Assembly: GCF_003952465.1 (NCBI RefSeq)
Contig: NZ_CP034448.1
Location: 5,805,001 to 5,869,000 of the forward strand
DNA from: Mesorhizobium sp. M1B.F.Ca.ET.045.04.1.1
Lineage (GTDB): Bacteria > Pseudomonadota > Alphaproteobacteria > Rhizobiales > Rhizobiaceae
Direction of reading: 5' to 3'
DNA length: 64,000 nt
The position numbers and the translations under genes are program-made. Positions 16,091-24,339 of the stretch are shown in pieces. The notes under the pieces were generated by a model. It ran no database searches and was not told the origin of the DNA. It saw only the letters and a list, made by a program, of their open reading frames with translations. Numbering within the stretch: position 1 is the stretch's first letter; the number at the start of each line of letters is the position of its first letter.

Positions 16091-17179
16091 GTGGGCGCGG
16101 ATAAGCCGGCGGTCGAGTTCCGCGACATCGACATCGCCTATGGCAAGTTCGTCGCGGTGCGCGATTTCTCGCTCTCGATCCGCAAGGGCAGCTTCGTCAC
16201 GCTGCTCGGGCCGTCGGGCTGCGGCAAGACGACGATCCTGCGCTCCATCGCCGGGCTGGTCGACATATCGGGCGGCCAGATCATGATCGACGGAAGGCGG
16301 GTCGACGACGTGCCGATCTACAAGCGCAACATCGGGCTGGTGTTCCAGAGCTATGCGCTGTTCCCGCACAAGAGCGTATTCGACAATGTCGCCTTCGGCC
16401 TGAAATACCGCAAGGTGCCGAAACCAGAGATTGCCCGCAGGGTCGGCCAGGCGCTCGACATGGTGCGGCTGCCGGGCAGCGAGAGGAAACTGCCCTCGCA
16501 ACTGTCGGGCGGGCAGCAGCAGCGCATCGCGCTGGCGCGAGCCATCGTCTTCGAGCCGCAGGTGCTTTTGCTCGACGAGCCGCTGTCGGCGCTCGATGCC
16601 AATATGCGCGAGGAAATGCGCGTCGAGATTAAGAAGATCCAGAAGGCAACCGGCATCACCGCCATCTTCGTCACGCACGATCAGGAAGAAGCGCTCTCCA
16701 TGTCGGACCGCATCGTGGTGATGAATGCCGGCTCTGTGGAACAGATCGGCACGCCGGAGGAGGTCTACGAGCGGCCTGCCACTGCCTTCGTCGCCGATTT
16801 CCTCGGCAAGGCCAACATGCTTGCCGGGACCGTCAGCAAGTCCGATGGACCGACAGCGATCACGCTTGCCGCAGGCCAGACGGTCCATGTGACGTCGCCG
16901 AGGCCGCTGACGCAGGGAAGCAAGGTCACCGTCGTGGTCCGGCCGCAAAAACTGTCGGTGGGTGCGACGGCGGGCGCCAACCGGCTGTCCGGCCGCGTCG
17001 TCTCCACCTCGTATCTCGGCGGCAGCGCCATCTACGAGATCGACATCGGCGGCAAGACGAGCCTGCGGGCCAATGCCCCGATCAACGGCCGCGTCGTTCG
17101 TGAAGGCGAGGCGATAGAGGTCGGGTTCGATCCGGGCGGCTGTGTTTTGCTGGATGAGAGCGGGCGACGGATTTCGTAG
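16091..17179 (+). CDS. Polyamine-type ABC transporter ATPase (PotA-like)
   Basis: A 362-residue ATPase of the PotA/FbpC class. It has Walker A GPSGCGKTT, signature LSGGQQQRIALARA, Walker B LLLDEPLSALD and the switch TVFVTHDQ-type motif (IFVTHDQEEALSMSDR). The C-terminal part (about 240-362) is the TOBE regulatory domain. The start is GTG with a weak ribosome site behind the hairpin, which would give low expression. It completes the importer. Confidence 0.9.
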   Translation: MGADKPAVEFRDIDIAYGKFVAVRDFSLSIRKGSFVTLLGPSGCGKTTILRSIAGLVDISGGQIMIDGRRVDDVPIYKRNIGLVFQSYALFPHKSVFDNVAFGLKYRKVPKPEIARRVGQALDMVRLPGSERKLPSQLSGGQQQRIALARAIVFEPQVLLLDEPLSALDANMREEMRVEIKKIQKATGITAIFVTHDQEEALSMSDRIVVMNAGSVEQIGTPEEVYERPATAFVADFLGKANMLAGTVSKSDGPTAITLAAGQTVHVTSPRPLTQGSKVTVVVRPQKLSVGATAGANRLSGRVVSTSYLGGSAIYEIDIGGKTSLRANAPINGRVVREGEAIEVGFDPGGCVLLDESGRRIS

Positions 17180-17299
17180 AACGCCTTGAGCCGCAGCGCG
17201 TCTCCGGCTTCGCAGGGGCGATCGGTTCGCCGCCGGACAAGCGCCAGGGGCCCTCGGCAAGCTTGCCCAGTCTGAGGCAAGCGTGGCGGCCGCGACCGA

Positions 17300-17478
17300 T
17301 CAATGCCTCGCTTTCAGAAATCGGGCTTCTCGCAGAAGCGAATGGCGGTCGTGCCCGACCTCCTTTATATCAGCTTGCAGGCTTCAGCCTCCGAGATACC
17401 TGCCTTTTCCTTCAACAGAGCGACCAACTGCTTGTCATCAGTTCGGACTTGGGAACCGTCTCCTACATGTTCTCTCAT
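17300..17478 (-). pseudogene. Small UBA-like protein gene broken by a 2-base insertion
   Basis: The minus strand starts ATG at 17478, behind GAGGAGGA, and reads MREHVGDGSQVRTDDKQLVA then LLKEKAGISEAEACKLI before a stop. Removing TA from ATATAA restores KEVGHDRHSLLREARFLKAR and His-stop. The restored 58-residue protein matches the intact gene at 49319-49504 along its length (DDKQLV.LLKEK.GIS.A.A..LIK.VG.DR..LLREAR..KAR). The insertion is a duplicated TA within ATATA. This looks like a recently lost member of a small gene family. Confidence 0.8.
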
Positions 17479-17624
17479 ATGCCAAATCCTCCTCAACCAA
17501 AACCAAGAGGGCACGCTGAACGTTGCATCAAATGTCAGTGTCCGGATTGAAAATGCCCACCGGTTGCTGCCACAAGGGCCAATGACAGGCGGAACGATTT
17601 TCGACGTTTGCGCTTTCTGGGTGC

Positions 17625-17909
17625 ATGGCTGCGATACCGCCGATTGAACCTCCCTTGCTTTCTGAAGGCAGCCCCGATCGCGCCGTCAACTGCGAGGTCG
17701 CCCTCGAGCCCGCGTTTCGGGCATTGGTGAAGGCCTCCGTTCTTAAAGGCTGGTCGGCGCAGGAAGTCGCGGAAACGTTGCTCAAACTTGCAACAGAACA
17801 TGCAGAGACGATTATGGGGCGGCAAAGAGTGGCCGTGCGATTATACCGTTGGCGCGTCGGCAGCTTGGTCGATATGTACGTTAGCCAATTCCTTGGCAAA
17901 TTTAGGTGA
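17625..17909 (+). CDS. Small hypothetical protein (94 aa)
   Basis: A 94-residue frame with plausible helical content in its second half (LKGWSAQEVAETLLKLATEH then AETIMGRQRVAVRLYRW). No signal peptide, membrane segment or recognised domain, and no clear ribosome site. It lies in a low-coding stretch between the broken UBA-like gene and the exported small proteins. It may be real or chance. Confidence 0.4.
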   Translation: MAAIPPIEPPLLSEGSPDRAVNCEVALEPAFRALVKASVLKGWSAQEVAETLLKLATEHAETIMGRQRVAVRLYRWRVGSLVDMYVSQFLGKFR

Positions 17910-18084
17910 ATAGCCACCGAGCAGGCGGTCAAATGCGCCTCGTCAAAGGCGCTCCGCCAGCGCCTCAGACACAATTCAGAAACATAGCAGAAAAACTCCA
18001 GAAATGGTTCAGGCGTAGAATTGCCTGGAGAGGGTCAGTCATCGGCTGCAGTGCAGCAGCACTTGTTCGGATTGGCGACAAGCG

Positions 18085-18426
18085 ATGCAAAGGTTCTCGA
18101 TCAGCTTGATGGGTGCGTTGCTCGGCGTGTCGCTCGTCACCGGCCCGGTCGAAGCTGGCGGGGCAAAGGTTGCGACCACCCGTACCGAGCGCTGCACCAA
18201 TCTCAGCCGCCAAGTTGACGAAGCCCTCGAAACCCATGCCGCGTCAATGCAGGTCACCGCGGCGAAAGCACTGCAAAGAAAGGGAAACCGGTTCTGCGCC
18301 AACAAGAAGCAGGCACAGGGAATCCGGATGCTTGCGAACGCTCTGAAACTGCTTGGCGTGACACCGATCGACCCGGATGCAGTGACACCCAAACCCGACC
18401 TGCACAGCAAGGAGAAAAAACCATGA
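18085..18426 (+). CDS. Small exported protein (113 aa)
   Basis: The frame begins with a Sec signal peptide (MQRFSISLMGALLGVSLVTG, cleavage near VEAGG). A short helical mature part with two cysteines (RCTNLSRQVDEALETH and NRFCANKKQAQGIRMLANAL) and a polar tail ending KEKKP follow. The two cysteines could pair in the periplasm. Its stop overlaps the next ATG (ATGA), so the two small genes are coupled. No family recognised. Confidence 0.65.
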   Translation: MQRFSISLMGALLGVSLVTGPVEAGGAKVATTRTERCTNLSRQVDEALETHAASMQVTAAKALQRKGNRFCANKKQAQGIRMLANALKLLGVTPIDPDAVTPKPDLHSKEKKP

Positions 18427-18686
18427 AAAAGTCCCTCCTTTCCGCCCTCGGCCTCGCCGTTGCCCTCGCCTTCTCGATGCCGGTGCTCGGCAACGCGGCC
18501 GCTACCATGACTACCGCTCCGGCAGCCGCCGCTCCGGCGAAGGCTGCTCCGAAGAAGGTCGCCGCCAAGAAGGTCTGCAAAGTGACCAAGACGCACAAGT
18601 GCCCGATGAAGCACAAGAAGCACGCTGCGAAGGCCGCGGCCAAGACAGCAGCACCCGCAACGGCAGCGCCCAAAACATCTTATTGA
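18423..18686 (+). CDS. Exported Ala/Lys/Pro-rich small protein
   Basis: An 87-residue protein with a signal peptide (KKSLLSALGLAVALAFSMPV, cleavage near GNAA) and a low-complexity basic mature part made of AAP, KKVAAKK and KHKKHAAKAAAK stretches. Two cysteines lie close together (VCKVTKTHKCPMKHKK), interspersed with His and Lys. It might bind metal, polyanions or cell wall; this is inference from composition only. It is coupled to the preceding gene and followed by a strong terminator. Confidence 0.65.
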   Translation: MKKSLLSALGLAVALAFSMPVLGNAAATMTTAPAAAAPAKAAPKKVAAKKVCKVTKTHKCPMKHKKHAAKAAAKTAAPATAAPKTSY

Positions 18687-18708
18687 GACTCCGCTATACC
18701 ATGAGAAG

Positions 18709-18738
18709 GCCGTCCCACCCGCCTGGGACGGCTTTTTT
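18709..18738 (+). terminator. Rho-independent terminator
   Basis: A perfect 9-bp stem (GCCGTCCCA with TGGGACGGC), a 6-base loop and TTTTTT follow the pair of small exported-protein genes. Confidence 0.9.
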
Positions 18739-18841
18739 GTTGGGAGAAGCGATCAACTTCCTATTGGACACGGGACGGAAGCGGTGACTGCGCAGTACGG
18801 TTGACCGCGATAATCAAGATACTCATCCGTCCCGCACCAAA

Positions 18842-18940
18842 CCGCGTCGCGCAGACATGGGGTTCAGGCGACGCGCTTCAGTCTTTGTTTCGATGCATGT
18901 CGTTCTCCCAAAACCGCTGCGCACTTTTGGGCGACATGCA
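18842..18940. repeat. TTCAGGCGACGCGCTT rhizobial repeat, copy A
   Basis: The element contains TTCAGGCGACGCGCTTCAG and then a nested hairpin: TGCATGTCG (18894-18902) pairs with CGACATGCA (18932-18940), enclosing CCCAAAA/TTTTGGG. Copy B (19113-19210) has the same order of motifs, and part of it recurs at 43005-43064. The rest of the gap 18739-19346 holds no gene that I can support. Confidence 0.8.
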
Positions 18941-19112
18941 ATAGGACCATTGCTCAGAGACAACAGACCTCTGTTGCAATTGTCGAATCGCCAGCAAACG
19001 AACACTTTGTCCCGGCGCCGGCTACCCCGCCCCCCCAGCCCAACGCCGGCGCACAGCCCGGCTTGCTGCCATGTGCCGATTTTATCCGCCAAAGCAGGCC
19101 GGGCTATTTGAA

Positions 19113-19210
19113 GCGCGTCGCGTCGAAACGGATTCAGGCGACGCGCTTCAAGTCTCTTGTTTTTGTGCACGTCGTTCTCCAAAACCGTGCGCAGTTTTGG
19201 CGACATGCAT
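19113..19210. repeat. TTCAGGCGACGCGCTT rhizobial repeat, copy B
   Basis: This is the same element as 18842-18940, in direct orientation 270 bases away, with shortened hairpin arms (CCAAAAC/GTTTTGG) and outer arms GTGCACGTCG and CGACATGCA. Each difference in one arm is partly matched in the other, suggesting the structure is kept. Confidence 0.8.
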
Positions 19211-19346
19211 CGGTCAAAACGGCGGAACATCGAGCGATGACGGCTGTTGAAAAACTGTTTTGTTCACGGAACGCATCAGAATCAGACCGAGCACAAATCA
19301 GATTCAAAACGGGTATCTCCTTTTTCCACAGCCTGTTAGGTCCTCT

Positions 19347-20336
19347 TCACCTGCCCTGTCTGACGCGACCGGATGAATTGCGCATTGCTTTGGGCTTGGT
19401 TGCCGTGGCGAGTACGATGCCGGCGACGATGAAGGCGGCGCCGAGCAGGTCGTAGTCATGCAGGCTCTCGCCGAGCAGCAGATAGGCGAGGATGGCGACG
19501 AACAGCGTCTGCAGATAGAGCAGCATGCTCGCCCGGCTGGCGCCGAGCGTTTCCACGCTGCGGTTGTAGAGATAGTACATCAGGGCGCCGCCGGGGCCTG
19601 CCAGATAGGCGAGCGCGAGCAGGCCGTTGGCGTTCATGGCGGAGCGCTCGTCGTTGAAGATCTCCCACAAATGGAAGGGCAGCGCGACCAGCGCGCCGGC
19701 GCCGAGCAGGAGCACGACCAGCGGCAACAGTTCGATGCCGAATTTGGAGCCGCGTACGAGCACCGTGTAGAGCGCCCAGCAAAAGGCGCTACCGACGATC
19801 CACAATTCGCCGGGATTGAACTGAAGCTGAAGCAGCGCCGCAAGATCCCCGTGCGCGACGATGACCAGCATGCCGGCGAGCGCGGCCAGCGCGCCGAGCG
19901 ACTTCCCAAGCCCGAGCGGCTCGCCAAGCACGAAACGCGCGAGCACCATCGTCATGACCGGGGACAGCGCCATGATGATGCCGGCCGTGGTCGCGTCGGT
20001 GGCCGCGAGGCCATGGTAGATCAGGCCCTGGCAGAGCGTCAGGCCGATCGCTCCGACGGCGACGATCTCCAGGGGCCGGGATTTGAGAAGCGCGATCATC
20101 GCGCCGTGATGGCGGTGCACGATCGGCAGCAGGATGGCGCAGGCGAGCGTCAGCCGCCAGAAGCAGAGGCCCCAGGGCGGCATTTCCGGCGCCACCCACT
20201 TGGCTGCGATGTAGACGCCGGCCGACAGAAGCCAGCACAGCACGGCGGCCGGATAGCCGCTCAGCGAGGGTATCGAGGCGAGAGCAGGTTGCTGCACGTG
20301 ATGCGCTATCGGCACTGCCTGCATGTCATCCCCCAT
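19347..20336 (-). CDS. EamA/DMT-family exporter
   Basis: About 329 residues with ten hydrophobic helices in two EamA repeats, for example LCWLLSAGVYIAAKWVAPEM then PPWGLCFWRLTLACAILLP, and in repeat two GELWIVGSAFCWALYTVLVR. Such proteins export small metabolites from the inner membrane. The start could be 20336 (MGDDMQAVPI) or 20324, the latter with GGGGGA 4 bases upstream. It stands alone on the minus strand, intact, unlike the EamA gene at 10497. Confidence 0.87.
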   Translation of the reverse strand: MGDDMQAVPIAHHVQQPALASIPSLSGYPAAVLCWLLSAGVYIAAKWVAPEMPPWGLCFWRLTLACAILLPIVHRHHGAMIALLKSRPLEIVAVGAIGLTLCQGLIYHGLAATDATTAGIIMALSPVMTMVLARFVLGEPLGLGKSLGALAALAGMLVIVAHGDLAALLQLQFNPGELWIVGSAFCWALYTVLVRGSKFGIELLPLVVLLLGAGALVALPFHLWEIFNDERSAMNANGLLALAYLAGPGGALMYYLYNRSVETLGASRASMLLYLQTLFVAILAYLLLGESLHDYDLLGAAFIVAGIVLATATKPKAMRNSSGRVRQGR

Positions 20337-20582
20337 TCGATGAACGTCAGACGCGAACGTGGGCCGCAATATATCTCAATCTGCGGGTGTCACATATATG
20401 GTTCCGGATGGAGGGGTCGCGACGCGCAATGCTCCGACGTCGGACAGTAACCCGCCGAGTTTCTTGGTCGGCGGCGCTGCTTACCTACGATTTTCTTGCC
20501 GCGGGCGCGTCAATGCATGGCGGCATTGTCTCCGGCGCGAAGCGGCCGCAGGCAAATTCCGGCTGCGATCATTTGAGAGCTG

Positions 20583-21104
20583 CTACTGCATGTTCCCGCC
20601 GCTGGAGCCATGCATGAACGACTGGATCTCGCCCAGGTCGACGCTGCCATCGCCGTCCTCGTCGGCAGCGTTGAATATCCTTCCGACCGCATCCTGAACC
20701 TCGCTCTGCGATAGTGCGCCATCGCCGTCGGCATCCACTATCGCGAACAGGATTTGCATCCTGGCGCCATGCATCGTGCGAGGTCCCATCCAATTGGATC
20801 TTCCAGCCATCCCGTGGCCCATATGCGGGCCTCCTCCGGCATTTCGGCGCCAACGTTCGCGGTGCCGAGGCCCTCGTTCAGGCGCACGATCTTCCTGCAG
20901 CTTTTCCTGAAGTGCTTCGTCGATCATCTGGCGGATCATGTCGCGCGTAGGGCCTCCGGCTTGACCGCTGGCCTCCGGCAGCGGTGTGGGTCCGGGCTGC
21001 TGCGTCGTGGTGGGCGCTGGCGTCCCGGTCGTCTGGCCCAAGGCCGGGATGCTCGCGAATATCAAAGCAGCGGCAGCTGCTGTCGCTCCGTGTGGAAATT
21101 TCAT
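20583..21104 (-). CDS. Exported EF-hand calcium-binding protein
   Basis: A 173-residue protein with a signal peptide (about 1-23, MKFPHGATAAAAALIFASI, cleavage near ALGQ) and a Pro/Thr/Gly-rich linker. An Arg/His-rich middle part follows, then two EF-hand loops near the C-terminus, DADGDGALSQSE and DEDGDGSVDLGE, each with the D-x-D-x-D-G...E pattern. It should bind Ca2+ in the periplasm. GGAAGAG stands 5 bases before the ATG at 21104. Partners are unknown. It is divergent from the M20 gene. Confidence 0.85.
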   Translation of the reverse strand: MKFPHGATAAAAALIFASIPALGQTTGTPAPTTTQQPGPTPLPEASGQAGGPTRDMIRQMIDEALQEKLQEDRAPERGPRHRERWRRNAGGGPHMGHGMAGRSNWMGPRTMHGARMQILFAIVDADGDGALSQSEVQDAVGRIFNAADEDGDGSVDLGEIQSFMHGSSGGNMQ

Positions 21105-21272
21105 CGGGCTCTTCCTTGATCGGTGACTGTGCCTCAAGCTGAGGCTGCACAGCCAAACCCTGCTCTTGGCCCTATGGTTCCCATGGACTATTGCAATTTG
21201 CGAGCATGGCACGGCACGGGCAAAACCCTATTGTGTTTGTGTGAGCTGCAAGCACAAGCGGAGCCGAACACC

Positions 21273-22421
21273 ATGACCCTGACCAATCGAGATCTCGTCG
21301 AACTGACGGCATGGCGGCGCAAGCTGCACCAGCAGCCGGAGATATCCAACGAGGAGGAGAAGACGGCACGAGAAGTCGTCGACTTCCTCGCCGAAACAAG
21401 CCCGGACAAGGTGCTGACCGGATTGGGCGGCCACGGCGTGGCGGCCGTCTACGACAGCGGGCAGGCCGGGCCGACGGTGCTGTTCCGCTCGGAGCTCGAC
21501 GCGTTGCCCATCCATGAGCTGTCGGGCGTCGAGCATGCCTCGCAGGTGCCCGGCAAGTCGCATATGTGCGGCCATGACGGGCACACCGCGATCCTGGCCG
21601 CGCTCGGCCGCCAACTCGGGCGCCAGAGGCCCGCTCGCGGCCGCGTCGTTTTGATGTTCCAGCCGGCGGAGGAGACCGGCAACGGCGCAGCCGGCGTCGT
21701 CGCCGATCCGCGCTTTTCCGAGATCGCGCCGGATTTCGCCTTCTCGCTGCACAATCTGCCGGGCGTGCCGTTCGGCGAGGTGCGGCTCAAGGCCGGCGTG
21801 GTCAACTGCGCCTCGCGCGGCATGCGGATCGTGCTCGAGGGCAAGACCGCGCACTCCTCCATGCCTGAAACCGGCGTGTCGCCGATGCTGGCGATGAGCC
21901 AGTTGATGCCGCAGTTGCCGGCGCTCGGGCGCGGCACCTTCGCCGACGACGATTTCGGCATGGTGACCGTCACCCATTGCTCGATGGGCGAGGCGGTGTT
22001 CGGCATCGCGCCCGGATATGCCGAGATCTGGGCGACGCTGCGCACCCGGCGCGACGAGCGCATGACCTATCTCTGCGCTGCCGCGGAAGCGCTGGCGGCA
22101 AAGATAGCCGCCGAGCATGGCCTTTCCGCCCGCCACGACTATCACGAGATTTTCGTGGCCAGCGTCAATGCGCCGGATGCGGTGGAGCATCTGACCCGCG
22201 CGCTCGACGAGGAAGACGTACCGCGCGGCGAGGAAGCGCTGCCGATGCGCGCCTCGGAGGATTTCGGCATCTTCGGTCACAACGCAAAGTCGGCGATGTT
22301 CTTCCTGGGTGCTGGCGAGCGCTACCCGGCGCTGCACAATCCGGACTACGACTTCCCGGACGACCTGATCCCGATCGGCTCGAAAATATTCATGCGCACG
22401 GCGCGCAATCTTCTTGGATGA
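21273..22421 (+). CDS. M20 family amidohydrolase
   Basis: A 382-residue M20D peptidase/amidohydrolase, of the hippurate or indole-acetyl-amino-acid hydrolase type, which cleaves N-acyl amino acids with two metals. Metal and catalytic residues are visible: Cys99-Gly-His101-Asp102 in HMCGHDGHTA, Glu133-Glu134 in AEETGNGA, His160 in FSLHNLPG and a C-terminal His region near GERYPALHNPDYDF. The dimerisation domain lies between. The ATG at 21273 was chosen because homology begins there (LTNRDLVELTAWRRKLHQ). The true N-acyl substrate is not readable. Confidence 0.88.
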   Translation: MTLTNRDLVELTAWRRKLHQQPEISNEEEKTAREVVDFLAETSPDKVLTGLGGHGVAAVYDSGQAGPTVLFRSELDALPIHELSGVEHASQVPGKSHMCGHDGHTAILAALGRQLGRQRPARGRVVLMFQPAEETGNGAAGVVADPRFSEIAPDFAFSLHNLPGVPFGEVRLKAGVVNCASRGMRIVLEGKTAHSSMPETGVSPMLAMSQLMPQLPALGRGTFADDDFGMVTVTHCSMGEAVFGIAPGYAEIWATLRTRRDERMTYLCAAAEALAAKIAAEHGLSARHDYHEIFVASVNAPDAVEHLTRALDEEDVPRGEEALPMRASEDFGIFGHNAKSAMFFLGAGERYPALHNPDYDFPDDLIPIGSKIFMRTARNLLG

Positions 22422-22443
22422 GGTTTGAAGGATGGCGCGGCCC

Positions 22444-22611
22444 TCACTCCTCTTTCGCTTCCTTGCCGCCGTTCGGAGCTCCCCTCTTGCGGGGCCTGCG
22501 GAGATTGTCGAAGCCCATATAGTGGTCGGCATCCGACGTGTTCCATCTGCCGGCGAGAAAGATGATTGCGATGACCGCTACAAACAGCAGCAAGGCAAAG
22601 AGCGTATCCAT
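22444..22611 (-). CDS. Small single-pass membrane protein (55 aa)
   Basis: The frame reads MDTLFALLLFVAVIAIIFLA (one membrane helix, residues 3-20), then GRWNTSDADHYMGFDN and a basic C-terminus ending KEAKEE. A hydrophobic N-terminal anchor followed by a Trp/Tyr/Asp segment and charged tail looks like a real small membrane protein rather than noise. The ribosome site is weak. It is convergent with the M20 gene, about 20 bases away. Confidence 0.6.
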   Translation of the reverse strand: MDTLFALLLFVAVIAIIFLAGRWNTSDADHYMGFDNLRRPRKRGAPNGGKEAKEE

Positions 22612-22733
22612 TGCCTATCATCTAGTGCGCGAGGGTCGGGCGGACACCTCTTGCCGCCACCGATCCGGCGCGCTTCGCGCGCGCTCGCCTGCGCCTGTAT
22701 TGTTATGCCGGCCCACCGCCTGTATGAGCGGGG

Positions 22734-23135
22734 ATGACCTCGATCTCCCGTCTTGCCGCGCTCGTCATGCTTGCGGCCATTGCATTCGCCACGCTCTCAC
22801 CGATCCAAATGCGGCCGCATCTTGGTGACGCGAATCTGGAACGCGCCCTGGCCTATGCCCTGTTCGGCCTTGCCCTGGCCTTCGGATTCCGCGCCCGCCT
22901 GGTGCAGGCAATGCTGTTTGTCTGCACCGTGGCCGGCGTATTGGAACTGCTCCAGGCGATCGATCCCGGCCGACATGCCCGTCTCCAAGATGCCCTCGTC
23001 AAAGCGGCGGCCGGCTTGATGGGGATTGCCGTAGGACGAATTGTCCTTGCCGTTGCCGGCAGGGTCGTGCGCCCGCAATCCAGGCAACCGCGATCGTCGT
23101 CCAAGCCCAAAGGTTTAGGGCTCGCCAGCGATTGA
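22734..23135 (+). CDS. VanZ-like membrane protein
   Basis: A 133-residue protein with four hydrophobic segments. The order LSPIQMRPHLGDANLERALA, then LFGLALAFGF, then VAGVLELLQAIDPGRHARLQ resembles short VanZ-like proteins. In that family a conserved loop follows helix three, with E/Q and D residues. Biochemical role is unknown for most bacterial members. GAGCGGGG precedes the ATG. It has no operon partner. Confidence 0.65.
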   Translation: MTSISRLAALVMLAAIAFATLSPIQMRPHLGDANLERALAYALFGLALAFGFRARLVQAMLFVCTVAGVLELLQAIDPGRHARLQDALVKAAAGLMGIAVGRIVLAVAGRVVRPQSRQPRSSSKPKGLGLASD

Positions 23136-23289
23136 CTTTCGGCGACGTAGGACGGGCAGCACCAGCGGTCTTGCCTGCCCTGGCAGCCATTCCTACTCTC
23201 ACGCGGCAACGACAACATCACCTGGGACCGACCGAAACATCTCTTCGGAGGACGTTCGAATTTCAGCAAATCGTGCGAGCAGCGAGGAG

Positions 23290-23331
23290 CAATTCCAGGA
23301 AAAGCGTGTAGCGGTTTTCCGTCCGGAATTG
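23290..23331. repeat. CAATTCC...GGAATTG rhizobial repeat
   Basis: A palindromic element with 7-base arms CAATTCC (23290-23296) and GGAATTG (23325-23331) around CAGGAAAAGCGTGTAGCGGT and TTTCC. It lies 20 bases before the epimerase gene. A degenerate copy is at 56-101. Confidence 0.75.
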
Positions 23332-23352
23332 CGGAGTAACAAGGAGCAGGCC

Positions 23353-24339
23353 ATGGCACGCATCGTCGTCATTGGAGGCAGTGGTCACGTCGGGAGCTAT
23401 TTGGTGCCTCGGCTCGTCGAAATCGGGCATGAGGTCGTGAATGTGAGCCGCGGCACGGCGGTGCCCTATCGCCCCCATTTTGCCTGGAGCGCAATCGAGA
23501 ACGTCGCCATCGATCGCGCCGCCGAAGAGAAGACGGGGCGGTTCGGCACCAAGATCGCGGAGCTGCGTCCGGAGATCGTGATTGACATGATTTCGTTCGA
23601 TCTGCCCAGCGCCCAGCAATTGGTCGAGGCGCTGCGCGACAAGGTCGAGCATTATCTGTTCTGCAGTTCGATCTGGGTGTACGGCCGTTTCTTCACGGTC
23701 CCGTCGACCGAGGCGGATCCCCCAAACCCCATCGACACCTACGGGACGAACAAGGCCGCGATCGAAGCCTGGCTGTTGCGGCAGGCACGCCTGACCGGCT
23801 TTCCGGCGACCTGCTTCCGGCCCGGCCATATCGTCGGAGAGGGATGGAACCCGATCAACCCGATCGGCAACGCGAATCCGGCTGTCTTTTCGTCGATCGC
23901 CCGTGGCGATGAGCTGGTTCTGCCCAATCTGGGGCTCGAGACGGTGCACCATGTTCACGCCGACGATGTCGCCCAGTGGATCATCCGCGCGATCGAGAAC
24001 CGCGCGGCCTCGATCGGCGAGGCATTCAACACGGTTTCCGAGCAAGCGGTCACTCTGCGGGGTTATGCCGAAACCGTCTATCGCTGGTTCGGCAAGGAGC
24101 CGCGGATCGCGTTCAAGCCCTTCGACGAATGGATCCGCGATCTGGAAGGTGAGGATGCCGTCGGCTCCCGCGGGCACGTCATCCGCAGCTCATGCCACTC
24201 GATCGAGAAAAGCCGCCAGCGCCTTGGCTACAAGCCTCGCTATACGAGCCTCGAGGCAATCCAGGAGTCCGTCCGGGCGCTGATCGCCGCCCGGAAGGTT
24301 GCCGTCCCGGATGCCGGCTTTCCGGGGCAGGACAGCTGA
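23353..24339 (+). CDS. NAD-dependent epimerase/dehydratase family protein
   Basis: A 328-residue extended SDR. The Rossmann motif is GGSGHVGSYLV near the N-terminus (residues 8-18), the active-site tyrosine motif is YGTNKAAIE (YxxxK), and the C-terminal lid has FNTVSEQAVTLRGYAE. Likely substrates are nucleotide sugars or related diols; sequence alone does not decide. AAGGAG is 7 bases before the ATG at 23353. Its 3' end overlaps or abuts the DNA glycosylase gene. Confidence 0.85.
   Translation: MARIVVIGGSGHVGSYLVPRLVEIGHEVVNVSRGTAVPYRPHFAWSAIENVAIDRAAEEKTGRFGTKIAELRPEIVIDMISFDLPSAQQLVEALRDKVEHYLFCSSIWVYGRFFTVPSTEADPPNPIDTYGTNKAAIEAWLLRQARLTGFPATCFRPGHIVGEGWNPINPIGNANPAVFSSIARGDELVLPNLGLETVHHVHADDVAQWIIRAIENRAASIGEAFNTVSEQAVTLRGYAETVYRWFGKEPRIAFKPFDEWIRDLEGEDAVGSRGHVIRSSCHSIEKSRQRLGYKPRYTSLEAIQESVRALIAARKVAVPDAGFPGQDS

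Noticed and set aside
14543..17260. Two long minus-strand frames (433 and 444 codons) opposite the ABC importer
   Set aside because: Both are antisense shadows of the binding-protein and ATPase genes, with no motifs or ribosome sites.
18739..19346. Possible CRISPR array because of repeated blocks
   Set aside because: Only two copies 270 bases apart, with nested hairpins and no regular spacers; they are intergenic palindromic repeats.
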